A stretch of 64,000 nucleotides of DNA from Larix kaempferi (Eukaryota; Streptophyta; Pinopsida; Pinales; Pinaceae): assembly GCA_027924585.1 (NCBI GenBank), contig BSBM01001383.1:496001-560000 (forward strand), written 5' to 3'. This document shows, piece after piece, positions 23,101-32,654 of the stretch. Under the pieces are notes generated by a model that worked only from the letters and a program-made list of their open reading frames with translations, did not search any database and was not told the DNA's origin. The position numbers and the translations under genes were made by a program. Every line of letters begins with the position of its first letter. Positions within the stretch are counted from its first letter, which is position 1.

Positions 23101-24248
23101 GATATGTTCAGAATAACTCTAGCCTTGTCTGCCGCCTTAAGAAATCCTTATATGGCCTTAAGCAAGCTCCTAGAGCTTGGTATGCCAAAATGGATAGCTT
23201 TCTCCTTGACACTGGTTTTTCTAGATGCCATTCTGACCCCAATGTCTATACCAAGAAAATAAGAAACCATCTCATCATATTTGTTCTATATGTTGATGAC
23301 CTTATTCTTACTAGTAGTGACTCTAAGCTTATAACCCATGTGAAATCCAGTCTTAAGTAAAATTTTGAAATGTCAAACTTAGGACATTTGCATTATTTTC
23401 TTGGTCTCCAAGTCCTGCAAACCAAAGAATGAATCTTTCTTTCTCAGTCTAAGTATGCTTGTGACCTTCTTCGTCCCTTTCACATGGAATATTGTACACC
23501 AGCCCCTTCTCCCTTCCAGTCCGGAGTCAAACTTTCTGCCACTTGTCCTTCATCTGAAGAAGATGCCACCTTGTATCGTCAGCTTGTTGGTAGTCTCTTA
23601 TACTTGACTCATTCTCGTCCTGACCTTTCCTTTGTCATTGGTCGTGTTACCCGTTATATGCAAACACCTCATGAAAGGCACTGGAAAGCATCTAAAGGAA
23701 TACTTCGATATATTCGAGGAACAATTCAGTTCGGGATTCATTACAGTCCAGGGGAGAAACCTTTGTTGGTTGGTTTCACTGATTCAGATTGGGTTGGCGA
23801 TCCTGATGATCGAAAGTCTATTGTAGGTTATGTTTTCAGTATGGGATCTGGACCTATTACTTGGGCTTGTAAGAAACAACAAGCTCTTGCTCTTTCTTCA
23901 ACAAAGGCAGAATATTGAGCCGCAGTTAATGCCAGTCAGGAAGCTTTATGGCTTCGATAGATCCTTTCAGAATTTGGATTCGAACAGCAGCAGCCTACTC
24001 CACTTTGGTGCAACAATCAAAGTGCCATCAAGCTTGCCAAAGATCCAGTCCTACATCAACGCAGCAAACACATTGAGCTTCATATGCACTTCACCAGAAA
24101 TCTTGTTCATGATCGTGTTCTTGAAGTACTCTTTTGTCCTACAGATGATCAAGTTGAAGACATCTTCACCAAGTCTCTTACAGAAGCGAAGTTTTCTAAA
24201 CTTCTATCTATGTTAGGAGTTCAGGAACTTGTCATTAAGGGGGGATAG
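20170..24248 (+). pseudogene. Copia 1 gag-pol polyprotein, one frameshift and six stops
   Basis: Domains in order: gag (residues about 1-250), CCHC knuckle CNYCRKDNHDESKC near 20945, protease near 21131, integrase with HHCC then DDE core (21530-22120), RT (22800-23360, with YVDD near 23290) and RNase H (23760-24080). The first frame is open from 20170 to about 22563. Coding shifts by one frame near 22450 and then carries stops at 23020-23022, near 23071, 23358, 23436, 23916 and 23958. The protease has NSGA where DSGA is expected. The third integrase catalytic residue, normally Glu in GVAE, is Lys. These changes inactivate the element even without the stops. The end is the TAG at 24246-24248, just before the 3' LTR. 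Confidence 0.93.
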
Positions 24249-24320
24249 GCTCTAATGCCTCTTTCCTTCTCCTAATAGTGTCACTTTTGTAAATCCTTCA
24301 ATCCTATCCCAAGTTGTTCT

Positions 24321-24330
24321 TAAGGGGGGA
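24321..24330 (+). promoter_or_regulatory. Copia 1 polypurine tract
   Basis: TAAGGGGGGA immediately before the 3' LTR; it would prime plus-strand synthesis. A second purine run lies at 24237-24245. Confidence 0.85.
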
Positions 24331-24788
24331 TGTTAGGATATTTAGACACTTAGGAGTTAGTTAAGATCAACTTGTGTAATATATCCGTTAGGAAAAGTGT
24401 GTTTCTTTAGTATGCATTAGTATGCATTTGTAAATACTTAATCTGGCGGTCACAATATGTTTCCGACACAGAGTGATCCGACGGCTCAACTTCTCTTAGA
24501 TCATACCCACCCTTGATTTATGGCTTAACACTCGATTGGTCTATGATCTTTATTTAAAGAGCATGGAGGGTCATTGGAAAGTTGATCGCTTATGAGAAGC
24601 TCATTTGTAACTTTCTTTCTTTGCATAATAAATTGTCCCATAGAAGCTATTTGGCCGATGCCATGGAGTGTTTCCCTCACGAGGGTTTAAACCACGTCAA
24701 AACATCGGTGTATCGATCTGTGATCTGTTTGTGTGAAGTGGTTGCTCTAGGTGTTCGGTCTTTTGGGAGTACCCTGTGTATCGGAACA
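24331..24788 (+). repeat. Copia 1 3' LTR
   Basis: 458 bp, same length as the 5' LTR. Ends ATCGGAACA and is followed by the CAAAG duplication. Confidence 0.95.
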
Positions 24789-24985
24789 CAAAGTGGCATG
24801 CAAACCGAGGTGACAAGGGGCATGAAAATATGCTCAGAATATTTTGAGGTGAGAGCGAGAAAGGATCTCAAGCGTCATCACGAGCGTAGAAAACTGAATC
24901 TGGCGATATAAAGAACGTTAGAAATGGAGAATGACCAAAGTGGCACGCAAATCGAGGCGACGAGAGGCATGAAAATATGCTTGAA
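24789..24985. repeat. 147-bp tandem array, right part (about 1.3 units)
   Basis: Resumes with CAAAGTGGCATGCAAACC at 24789. The next unit starts 147 bases later at about 24936, and the array ends at GAAAATATGC near 24982. Confidence 0.9.
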
Positions 24986-25119
24986 CATGGTGCTGGTGAA
25001 AAATGTGAACTGACTGGACCACCGCGAAGTTCTAGCTATGCTGAGTACATTGGTATCAACGGTTTGAGAAACGGGCCTCAGATGATCGCATAATGGCAGA
25101 AGGAAAATAAGGCCAATGT

Positions 25120-25254
25120 CTATAAATAGTAAGTGGTCTCCATAATAGGTGTCATTCGTATGTGGTGAGTTTGACAGAGCAATAGAGGTGGTCAGAGGTA
25201 AAAGTTGAGTTTGTGGAAGATTTCACTGAAGGATTCACATTCCGGGAGTTGCAG
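25120..25254 (+). promoter_or_regulatory. Candidate promoter and non-coding first exon of the antisense mobile-domain gene
   Basis: TATAAATAG at 25120-25128 is a good plant TATA box in plus orientation. About 125 bases downstream is a perfect donor consensus, CAG|GTAAGT, with the intron starting at 25255. Candidate acceptors follow at 25710 (after a 20-base T run), 25747 (ATTAACAG) and 25757. This arrangement suggests the antisense gene is transcribed from its own promoter inside the element. It is inferred from sequence only. Confidence 0.45.
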
Positions 25255-25739
25255 GTAAGTTCCCATGTCCTTAGCTTTGTCATTTAAGAGTTTTTGTCTT
25301 GTTTCGGGTCTCTAATGGGTCGTACAGGCCATAAATGGGAACCTACGTGGCATAACGTGGGTTCCGGATGGTTTGGTGCGGTCTGGACCACGGCAATGGG
25401 GAGGATAGCTGTGCTGCAAAGTGTGGTTTCTTTCGCCAAAGGTGCGGGTTAGGCCACGCCGGGGTATTCGAGACACCGCGGTGTACTCCGCGGGTGGACC
25501 CATAATGGTTGTGCTCTGAAGCGCGGCTTTCGAAGGGGAAAGCGTGCTTCAGGGCGCAACCTTGGGGTGGTCTGGTCTGCATTGTGGACCGCGGCTTTCC
25601 AGGAGGAAAGCACGGTGTAAAGCGTAGGGAGATGGGTAATGTGTGCGTTCTGGAGCGAGCGTTTCAAAGGAGAAAGCACGCTATAGAAGGTTGTGTTTTT
25701 TTTTTTTTAGATGGTAGTCTCATGAGTTTTATTATTTTC
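25255..25739 (+). other. Probable first intron of the antisense gene; GC-rich degenerate repeats
   Basis: About 25500-25690 contains three imperfect copies of a word such as GCGGCTTTCCAGGAGGAAAGCACG. No open frame of note is seen. Confidence 0.4.
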
Positions 25740-27174
25740 ATTAACAGGATGCCATAGGTTGGATGGCGAGAGCGGGAGATTCCTCCCAACATCTGGAGGA
25801 GCATCCGGACAGATTGGGGGGTTTGGGAGGCACTAGTTGATAGTGGGCTCCTGAAGTTTGCACAGATCCCATATATGCGTTCAACACCTCTACTGTTGAA
25901 CAAGTTAGTTGAGTTCTGGGATTCTGAGATTGAGGCTTTCATGATCCAAGGGGGGTGGCTAGATCTGACTCTAACTGATGTATATTTCTTGACTGGGTCA
26001 CCCCGGTTAGGTATGGTTGCCAAGACTCAGCCGAGGAGGCCGACGAATATATCTATGGAGACTTTACTGGAGAGGTATTGTTTACCTGTGGCGGTGGTGA
26101 GTGGGTCTTCACTCATGTTATGTGATATCGAGAGCCCGGTTACGCAGGCTATTGCAGTGGCAGTGGTACGGGTTTTGGGTTCCCATGGCCCTAACCGGGT
26201 CATGGGAGGACAGATGTTATTGATCGAGAGCGTCCTTAACGGGACGTACTATGCATGGGGGCAGATGTATTTGATCGTTGTTCGGTAAGAGCTGAGCAAG
26301 GTCCGGCACCTGGGGAAGGATTTTTGTTACCCGTCTTTTTTGTGTGCCTTTTTCTTTGAGCGGGTTCAGACGCTTCGGCCTCACCAAGCGATACAAGCGG
26401 TGCCCCTAAACGAGTCGCGGATGCGGCAATGGGGCGAAATGATGACTCGTAGGGGTGGAGGCCTAGTGGGTCGTTTTTTCACCGAGGAGTTGTTTTTGCA
26501 GTGGATGCAGATACTGATCTCTATTGAGGACTGCCCATATGCCGGGATGGACTTTCATGGGGATCCCGAGATACCCAGACCTCCTGGCCATGCTTGGGGC
26601 CTATACGGTATGTTTGTTTTACTTCAGTTCGACAGGTTTTGTGTATGATATGATCTTGTAGTGGTTGGACTTGTATTTGACCTTTTGGTGTTTTTTTTTG
26701 GCAGATGTGGGACCATTACCGCCAACAGGTTATAAGCTACGCTGAGGGCATGTGGAGGGGGTGGACCCAGTTGGGCGTGGGCAGGGTCGTCTCCAGAGTG
26801 CTGCTGTTACTCTGTATGTTTTGTGGCGGGGGATCGATCGGCTCCTAGAGGGGATCGTGAGCGATGGTTGGCAGCATTTGGATCAGGAGCTGATTGATAT
26901 TTGTTATGATGCTCCACAGGAGTGGAGGCCTATTATGCGGCGCATTGCGATGGTCGTGCAGACCGTGAGAGCATTTGCATGAGGGGATGTACCTTATCTT
27001 GGGGAGGATGAGGAGGATGAGGATCCCGAGGAGGAGGATCCTGAGGAGGGGTTGCCTGAGGAGGAGGTGGGAGAGGATGAGGAGGCAGCACGGGCGGCTA
27101 TGGCTGCTGCCGTTGAGGCAGTTGGGTCTGCAGGAGATGATGATGATGAGAACTACCAGGAGGAATCTGACTAG
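25740..27174 (+). pseudogene. Plant mobile domain (PMD) protein, antisense within the gypsy element, broken
   Basis: The protein resembles the plant mobile domain family (aminotransferase-like PMD; MAIN/MAIL1 in Arabidopsis), known both as host proteins and as transposon passengers. Visible segments are IRTDWGVWEALVDSGLL, then MRSTPLLLNKLVEFWDSE, WLDLTLTDVYFLTGSPRLG, CAFFFERVQTLRPHQA, and DCPYAGMDFHGDPEIPRPPG near 26600. An intron follows (26608-26704). The second exon begins MWDHYRQQVISYAEGMW, shifts frame near 26790, and ends in a strongly acidic Glu/Asp tail to the TAG at 27172-27174. Defects: TAA at 26286-26288, exon phase mismatch at the intron, one frameshift, TGA at 26980-26982. The start codon is uncertain because a stop lies at 25755-25757 just upstream. 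Function inside the element is unknown. Confidence 0.8.
26608..26704 (+). other. Spliceosomal intron of the PMD gene (97 bp)
   Basis: Exon end CTATACG, then GTATGT at the donor, a T-rich tract and TTTTTTTTGGCAG at the acceptor. Protein-like sequence on both sides supports it, although the joined phase is off by one, which I attribute to a small indel. Confidence 0.7.
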
Positions 27175-27541
27175 GCAGCTGACAAGGCTACCCCAACTTG
27201 TGATGATCATGTGGGGTTTTTGTATATACGACTTATGATATTTACTGAGGGTGCTGTTGGGGCTTCTCGCTGTGTTTATATGTATATTTTGGTACAGTGG
27301 GTACTTATGACATTTTCATGATGATATGTATATATATATATATATTTTATGGAACTTGGGTTCCGTTTGTGATGATGTTTTGCTTTCTATGCACGTGGAT
27401 GCACCTAGCATGGTGTTTATGTTCTATGCACATGGATGCAATTATGTTTATGCACGTGGATGCACTTATGGTTAATTTTCTTTTTTGATATATTTAAGTG
27501 ATATTGTTATGTACATGTGGATGGTATGTATGATTGATGCC
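27175..27541. repeat. Spacer with (TA)n and ATGCACGTGGATGCA repeats
   Basis: A short TA microsatellite lies near 27331-27346. TATGCACGTGGATGCA or close variants occur at about 27389, 27425 and 27451, each preceded by TTTATG or similar. This is the gap between the converging PMD gene and the RNase H ORF. Confidence 0.65.
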
Positions 27542-27970
27542 CTACATATGGTGATTCGTGTGCCAGTCTAGAATATTATTAACCATTTGGTTTGCTACAC
27601 TATTTTGATTACATGGGACATGAGTGAATGTAATGGATTCAAACTGTCTAATCATTTGTTTAGTGCGCAGGAACTTTCTAAAAAGGCAGGAATCCCATAC
27701 CTGGTAACAGTTGTTGAGTTGGGCGACAAGCAGCTGGGAGTCCAAAAACACACAGAGGTGACGTATGCCCATGTGGAGGGCAGCGGTTAGTAGACCGGAC
27801 ACGACATCGTACTCCACCTGGTAGTTGGTAGCAATGCCTATGCACACTCCATCAAGGTGGATGAGCTCATGTGAGGGGGAATATAAGACCCAAGTTGTAG
27901 AGGCGAGGTTCGGGGACCATCGACTTGCGCCATCGGCGAAGCCAACGTATTGTAGTGGGAGGGAGCCCAT
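27542..27970 (-). CDS. Additional RNase H domain ORF downstream of integrase
   Basis: This 142-residue open frame is an RNase H fold protein, separate from the RNase H inside pol. Catalytic positions seen: Asp in GFADGASR (residue about 12), Glu in YQVEYD (about 53), and Asp in CVFLDSQLL (about 77). The fourth acidic position, normally Asp in an ADALA-like motif, is Asn (SVANQMVN). Tat-lineage plant gypsy elements are known to carry a second, archaeal-type RNase H. Here it lies after the integrase C-terminus, in a different frame with its own ATG at 27970. A complete frame in a decayed element is notable. I assign the archaeal type by context only. Confidence 0.75.
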   Translation of the reverse strand: MGSLPLQYVGFADGASRWSPNLASTTWVLYSPSHELIHLDGVCIGIATNYQVEYDVVSGLLTAALHMGIRHLCVFLDSQLLVAQLNNCYQVWDSCLFRKFLRTKQMIRQFESITFTHVPCNQNSVANQMVNNILDWHTNHHM

Positions 27971-28080
27971 CTGTGATCATGCCGGGTAATCAAAATGTAA
28001 GGTTGTAGATAAAAAGGGGTGGGAAACAAAAAGGGGAATGAAACTGTACAAAAGGGGACTGGTGGGTCCTCAAAAAGGTG

Positions 28081-29805
28081 TTATGAGTAGAAGCGTTTAA
28101 GGTACAAACCATTCTGAGGGTTGCGCAATGGGGTCCCTTCAGAATCGGTGAGGATATATGCCCCATGTCCCAAACAGGTATGCACGATGTATGGTCCTTG
28201 CCACATGGATTCAAATTTCCCTTTCCCGGTTTTATCGTGTGCTTGGTCATAGACTAGGACAAGGTCTCCTTCCCTGAAATTGTGTGGGTGAATGTGTTTA
28301 TCATAACCTGCTTTGGAGTGGTTTTTTGCAGCTTCGATGGTTTGAAGGGTCGTCTGACGATCCTCGTTAGCATGTTCCAAAAGGATTAGGCGTTGCTCAA
28401 GTGGGGAGGTGTCAGGAAGGAGTTCTACGGCTATGTGTAGGGATGGAATCTGGCACTCTATAGAGAGAACCGATTCGACGCCGTGGACCAAGTGAAAAGG
28501 GGTGAACCCTGTGGCGGTCTTAGTGGAAGTGCGATAAGCCCAAAGTGTTGGAAATAACATATGGTGCCAATTGGACTTATGGCAATCTACGGTACATTGA
28601 AGAATGGTCTTCAGTATTTTATTGATGGCCTCGACCTAACTGTTCCCTTTAGGGTAATAGGCGGAAGAGTATTGATGCTTGAATTTAAGAAGGATGGACA
28701 ATTCCTTCCAGATGGAGTCTTCAAAGTGGTTGCCGTGGTTAGACACCAGTTGTTTGGGGACACTGAACCGAGTAATGACATGATTAAAGAAGAAACGAGC
28801 TGCGGTGTCGGATTTGCAATTGAATGTGGGCATGGATTCAACCCATTTGGTGAAGTAATCCACAGTGACGATGATGTACTTATGGCCACCTGCCGAGGTT
28901 GGGTTGCATTCCATGAAATTGATGGCCCGTTTGCAAAAGGGGCCAACAGTGACGACTGGGTTGAGGGGGGCAGGTGGGGTCCTTGCCTTGGGTGCAAAGA
29001 GATGGCAGTTACAGAAATGTTTTACTGCAGTGATACAGTCAGTAAAAAGGGAGGGCCAAAAATATCCGGCATGGATGACTTTCTGGGCGGTGGTCATCCC
29101 TGAAAAATGTCTGCCACAAGCTCCATTGTGGAAATTATTAATGACTTGTTCGACCTCATCGTGGGTGAGGCAGCGACGTAAAATGGTGTCAATACCGTGA
29201 CGATATAACACATCTCCTAGGAGAAGGTAATGTGAAGTGTGATGACGTATGCATCGATGTTCATCGTGGTTGAGATCCGGTCAAAATTTCTGAGTGCGAA
29301 GGTACACCAAGATATCGCCGTACCAAGGGTCATCTGAAGAAATGATAAATAAATGATCATTCAGGAGATTGGTCTGAATGGGGGATGAAATGGATGATGA
29401 TGGCAAGTGTGTCATAAGTTGTGCCAAAGCAAGGGCCTTGACGCTCTTTGGTGTTGTAAACGTGAGGTCATATTCTTGGAGAATAACGACCCACTTAGCC
29501 ACATGGCCTTGAAGTAGACAACGACTTAGTGGGTAAACCACAGGATTAGAGTCGGCAACTACAGTAGTTGTGCTTAGCAATATGTAGCGACAGAGATTTT
29601 GTACGGAGAAGACGACAGCTAGGGCCAACTTCTCTTCGGGCGGGTACCGCAACTGTGGGCCAGACAAGGTTTGACTCACATAGTAGATTACGTGTTCTTT
29701 CCGTGCACTATCTTCTTGGACGAGCACCCTGGAGATGGCGTATTCGAATGCCGAAACGTATAGGATAAAATCCTTGGAGAAATCCGTTGGAACGTGGCAC
29801 CCGCG
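28081..29805 (-). pseudogene. Tat-like pol: RNase H and integrase
   Basis: One frame covers three open pieces. First (29805-29281) is RNase H, with DFSKDFILYVSAFEYAISRV, VIYYVSQTLSGPQLRYPPEEK and HVAKWVVILQEYDLTF. After TGA at 29283-29281 comes integrase. Its zinc domain has HDEVEQVINNFHNGACG and CITAVKHFCNCHLF, and its core has VTVDYFTKW (first Asp). The second catalytic Asp is Asn (VSNHGNHF), and the Glu is kept in VEAINK. A TAG at 28638-28636 replaces a codon just before that Glu. The C-terminal part (28560-28081) has FREGDLVLVYDQ and WQGPYIVHTCLGHGAYIL, typical of the integrase end. It would process the element's cDNA and insert it. It is inactive as it stands. Confidence 0.9.
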
Positions 29806-30695
29806 TTCTTTAGACCAAATGGCATGACCCGGTAGGCGAAGGTGCCGCATGGGGTGGTGAACGTTGTTTTATATTGGTCTTCTTTTTGAATATGTATTTG
29901 GTTGTACTCGGAAAAGCCGTCCATAAAGAAGAGGACTTCGTGTCCGGCACAGGAATCAACGAGCTGGTCGATGAAAGGTGTGGGAAAGTTGTCTTTGGGA
30001 CATGCTTGATTGAGATCTCAAAAATCTATGCAAACACGGAGAGTGCCTTTTTTTTTGTTGACAGGTACAGGGTTGGACACCTAGGTGGTGTAAGCAATGG
30101 GATAGATGAATCCAGCTTTCCGGAGCTTCTCAATTTCAATTTTGACTGCAAGGAGTTTGGAGGGGTGAATTGGTCTCTGCTTCTGGCAGACAGGTGGTAC
30201 CTCAGGCCATGTGTTGATGTGATGTTCTATGATAGTAGGATCTAGGTCGGGCATCTCGGAATAGGACCAAGCGAAGACATCATAGAACTCCTGAAAAAGT
30301 TTTTTGGCTTCTCCGATTTCGTATTCCGTACAAGTGGCCCCTAAGGTGATGATCTCGGGTTGGCCACTCAGGCGAGCAATGTCTACTTGTGTGATGGGAG
30401 AAGTATTTGCCATGTTTCCTTCCTCGAAAGCATCAAGGGCAGGAATAGGATTCTTGAACCAATCGACCTTCACGGGGAGGAAGTCTTTTGTTTCAATTGC
30501 CAGTTGGTTGGCTGCGATAGGGGTGGATTCACCGGGGATGAAATATGATCGATGGTGCATGTCATCCCATGGGTAGTATAGTTCCGTAAGGGCTTCGAGG
30601 ATCTCCTCGTCACTGCGGAAGTGTTGGGTGATCAAGTCATATGAGGGATAGGTAGATGTTGAAGGAAAGTCGTCCCTATCGACCGTAGAGATCAT
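29806..30695 (-). pseudogene. Tat-like pol: reverse transcriptase, N-terminal half only
   Basis: The frame opens at 30695 with a linker and then the RT entry region, ending IEIEKLRKAGFIYPIAYTT. After a TAG (expected Trp) it continues with VSNPVPVNKKKGTLRVCIDF, another stop, then the motif A segment FFMDGFSEYNQIHIQ (first catalytic Asp) and FAYRVMPFGLKNAGATFQR. Immediately after ATFQR (about 29805) the sequence jumps, in another frame, to the RNase H start. The palm motif with the YVDD-type Asp pair, the thumb and the connection are absent, roughly 200 residues. No reverse transcription is possible from this copy. Confidence 0.9.
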
Positions 30696-30819
30696 GTATA
30701 TGGTATTGACTTATTTCGAGGGGGAAGGTGTTGGAGAGTGAATTTCTTCAATGGTAGGAGGGGATGTTTCTAGGTCGGCATTACTCAACTCATAGAGGGG
30801 CTACTCTGTAATCTGGGAG

Positions 30820-31194
30820 GTCGAGACAGTGGTGTGAGTAGTGACCATATATTTCGCAGATGGCGCAAGCATGATTAGTACGTAATGCCTTGTTGCGCTG
30901 ATGGGTTGGTGGGTTTAGTACTACCACGGGGATGTTGGGGTCCTCATCCAAAGTCTGCATGTGTTTTTGGAGATTGGGTAACTAAGGATAGTTGTGTGTA
31001 GCGTGGCCAATATCGTCACACAAGGAGCACTTAGGGGGTGCTCGGGGGGGTGGTTGGGGTGCCGCTGGTTTTCTTACTAGTGGGGCGGTATAGTTTTGCG
31101 GGCCTCTGCCCCTGGTGTTTTTTGGTGGTGATGGGGGAGGTTTTGTGGCATATGTGGATGCTGTGTCGGAATGGGGATGGTTGGGTATGTTCAT
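30820..31194 (-). pseudogene. Zinc knuckle pair between protease and RT
   Basis: A Pro-rich stretch is followed by CSLCDDIGHATHNY (last Cys changed to Tyr) near 31025. Then, past a stop, comes CAICEIYGHYSHHC, a full CX2CX4HX4C knuckle near 30870. Such knuckles normally end gag and precede the protease. Here they lie downstream of the protease ORF (32403-31237), while another full knuckle lies upstream of it at 32655-32704. This could be lineage-specific order or a rearrangement. Confidence 0.7.
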
Positions 31195-31236
31195 GACGCC
31201 TGGTGGTGGGCGGTTGGAAGTGTTAATAGGTTGAAC

Positions 31237-32403
31237 TCATTGAAGAACGACCTGTGGTGTTGGTGTAGGATTAGGGGCGGGTAAGTACCACATGGGGAGT
31301 CCTAGGGTTAATCCAAGGAGGTTCAAAGTGGCCATCACCGGTGTACTTATCACTCCGGATGGTGGAAATAAGAACGGGATCATATGGATGGGTGTTTCCC
31401 CAATATAGCTTGGTATTGATGGTGGTTGCAGTAGTAAAGGCGGTTGCTGATTGGGTGCTGTGTGGTTGGAGGAGATTGTGCAAAGATCCAATATCTCAGT
31501 TATCTTTAGAGGAGGCGGAATGGATTGGAACGTGGAAGTCATGGGGGAGTCCAAGTATAATCTGGGTCCTATTGTCGAGACTAACGATGTAGGAGCATTG
31601 TGTACGGGTTGTTCGATCATGGGGACAACATTCTCGGGAGTAGTGGGGGCGTTGGGATCATAGTATGTTATTTGGTCAATCTTGACCACACGTCCCTCAT
31701 GTGGGAACATCATGATGCGAAAAATGGACGAAGCAAAGGCCTTCATAGCATACATGTAACTACGACCAAGTAAGAGGTTGTAATCAAGTTGTGCATTGAT
31801 AACCTCTATATCAATTAGGACCATTTTTTCGGCTAACTGGACGGGAACGTTGGTCAAAAGGCCCCGAGGTTGGGCTGCGCAACCATCGTAATCTCTCAAT
31901 GCGGTTGTTGATGGATGTAGAGTGGGGGATCCAAGCTTCTTCCAAACGAACGTTGACATAATGCAGGTGGAGGCACCTTCATCGATGATGCATCGATGGA
32001 TGACTAAGTTCCGAACTGATACGGAGACTTGGAAGGCTAATGTTGAAGGCAAACATGGTTCGGCTTGATCTAAGTCAAATGCCACTAGTCGAGAGTCATT
32101 AAGGTCTATTGCGTCGATGGCGGATAACAATAGTTTCCTCTGTGCGGGGTAGTTCTTAAGGACTTCCAATGCAGACATAGCAGCAGGGGATTGCACTAGA
32201 TCTTCTACGATATTATAATTTGCTGCGGCATGAGCGTTAGGATTGTTGTTGATCCGCCGCAGTGGGAAATGAGGGGCTTTGGGGGCCCCATCGCTATGTG
32301 GTGAGGGAATGCGCAAGGGCTGATTTGTGGGGGCAGTCATATCAACGGGGGGGGGGTTCGGGATTAGGTCCGTATTGATTTCGACGCTTTTGAAGGTTGA
32401 CAT
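31237..32403 (-). CDS. Tat-like aspartic protease region
   Basis: This 388-residue open frame contains a retropepsin-like domain: VSVSVRNLVIHRCIIDEGAS near residue 130, with Asp-Glu-Gly-Ala where DSGA or DEGA is usual in this group. Then come CIMSTFVWKKLGSPTLHPST and a flap-like segment LLTNVPVQLAEKMVLIDIEV, and NYNLLLGRSYMYAM-type residues (QLDYNLLLGRSYM) that match the ILGR end of retropepsins. The C-terminal half is Pro-rich and low-complexity. It would cut the gag-pol polyprotein. The frame is intact, unlike its neighbours. Confidence 0.8.
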   Translation of the reverse strand: MSTFKSVEINTDLIPNPPPVDMTAPTNQPLRIPSPHSDGAPKAPHFPLRRINNNPNAHAAANYNIVEDLVQSPAAMSALEVLKNYPAQRKLLLSAIDAIDLNDSRLVAFDLDQAEPCLPSTLAFQVSVSVRNLVIHRCIIDEGASTCIMSTFVWKKLGSPTLHPSTTALRDYDGCAAQPRGLLTNVPVQLAEKMVLIDIEVINAQLDYNLLLGRSYMYAMKAFASSIFRIMMFPHEGRVVKIDQITYYDPNAPTTPENVVPMIEQPVHNAPTSLVSTIGPRLYLDSPMTSTFQSIPPPLKITEILDLCTISSNHTAPNQQPPLLLQPPSIPSYIGETPIHMIPFLFPPSGVISTPVMATLNLLGLTLGLPMWYLPAPNPTPTPQVVLQ

Positions 32404-32654
32404 CGGTTGATGACATCATGAGGAGATGGTGAGTACCTGAATCCGTGGGTTGGTTTGTTTGTGTAGCATATGTGATTTGCGGAGGTGGTTGTACATTTCT
32501 TTGAGGAGGGGGTAGTGGTTGAGCATTTACTACTCCTTGCGTGGGCAAGGGATTTTGCAGCACCATGGGGGGTGGCTAGGGGTTGGGTTGTGTCGGGGGA
32601 GCAGCTTATCCTTGGCGTTGGGCGTCTTTCGTCCAGAGTTGACGGGCATGATCT

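Larger units (their letters stand above)
18554..24788 (+). mobile_element. Complete Ty1/copia retrotransposon (copia 1), 6.2 kb, TSD CAAAG
   Basis: Two 458-bp LTRs, an initiator-tRNA-Met-type PBS, a gag-pol and a polypurine tract are all present on the plus strand. The 5-bp duplication CAAAG lies at 18549-18553 and 24789-24793. My hand count gives about 29 LTR differences in 458 positions (about 6%). The insertion sits inside a 147-bp tandem unit, whose period resumes in phase afterwards. The element is structurally complete but coding-dead. Confidence 0.96.

Noticed and set aside
24986-25254. Search for the 3' LTR of the Tat-like element next to the PMD gene
   Set aside because: No match to 36490-37173 is visible here; the sequence instead looks like a promoter and first exon of the antisense gene.
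26283-26368. Possible extra intron in the PMD gene (GTAAGAG donor over the TAA stop, TTCAG acceptor)
   Set aside because: The sequence between continues PMD-like residues (CAFFFERVQTLRP lies at its end), so it is more likely coding with a stop mutation.
28561-29103. 180-residue plus-strand ORF
   Set aside because: Antisense shadow of the gypsy integrase, which has clear motifs on the minus strand.
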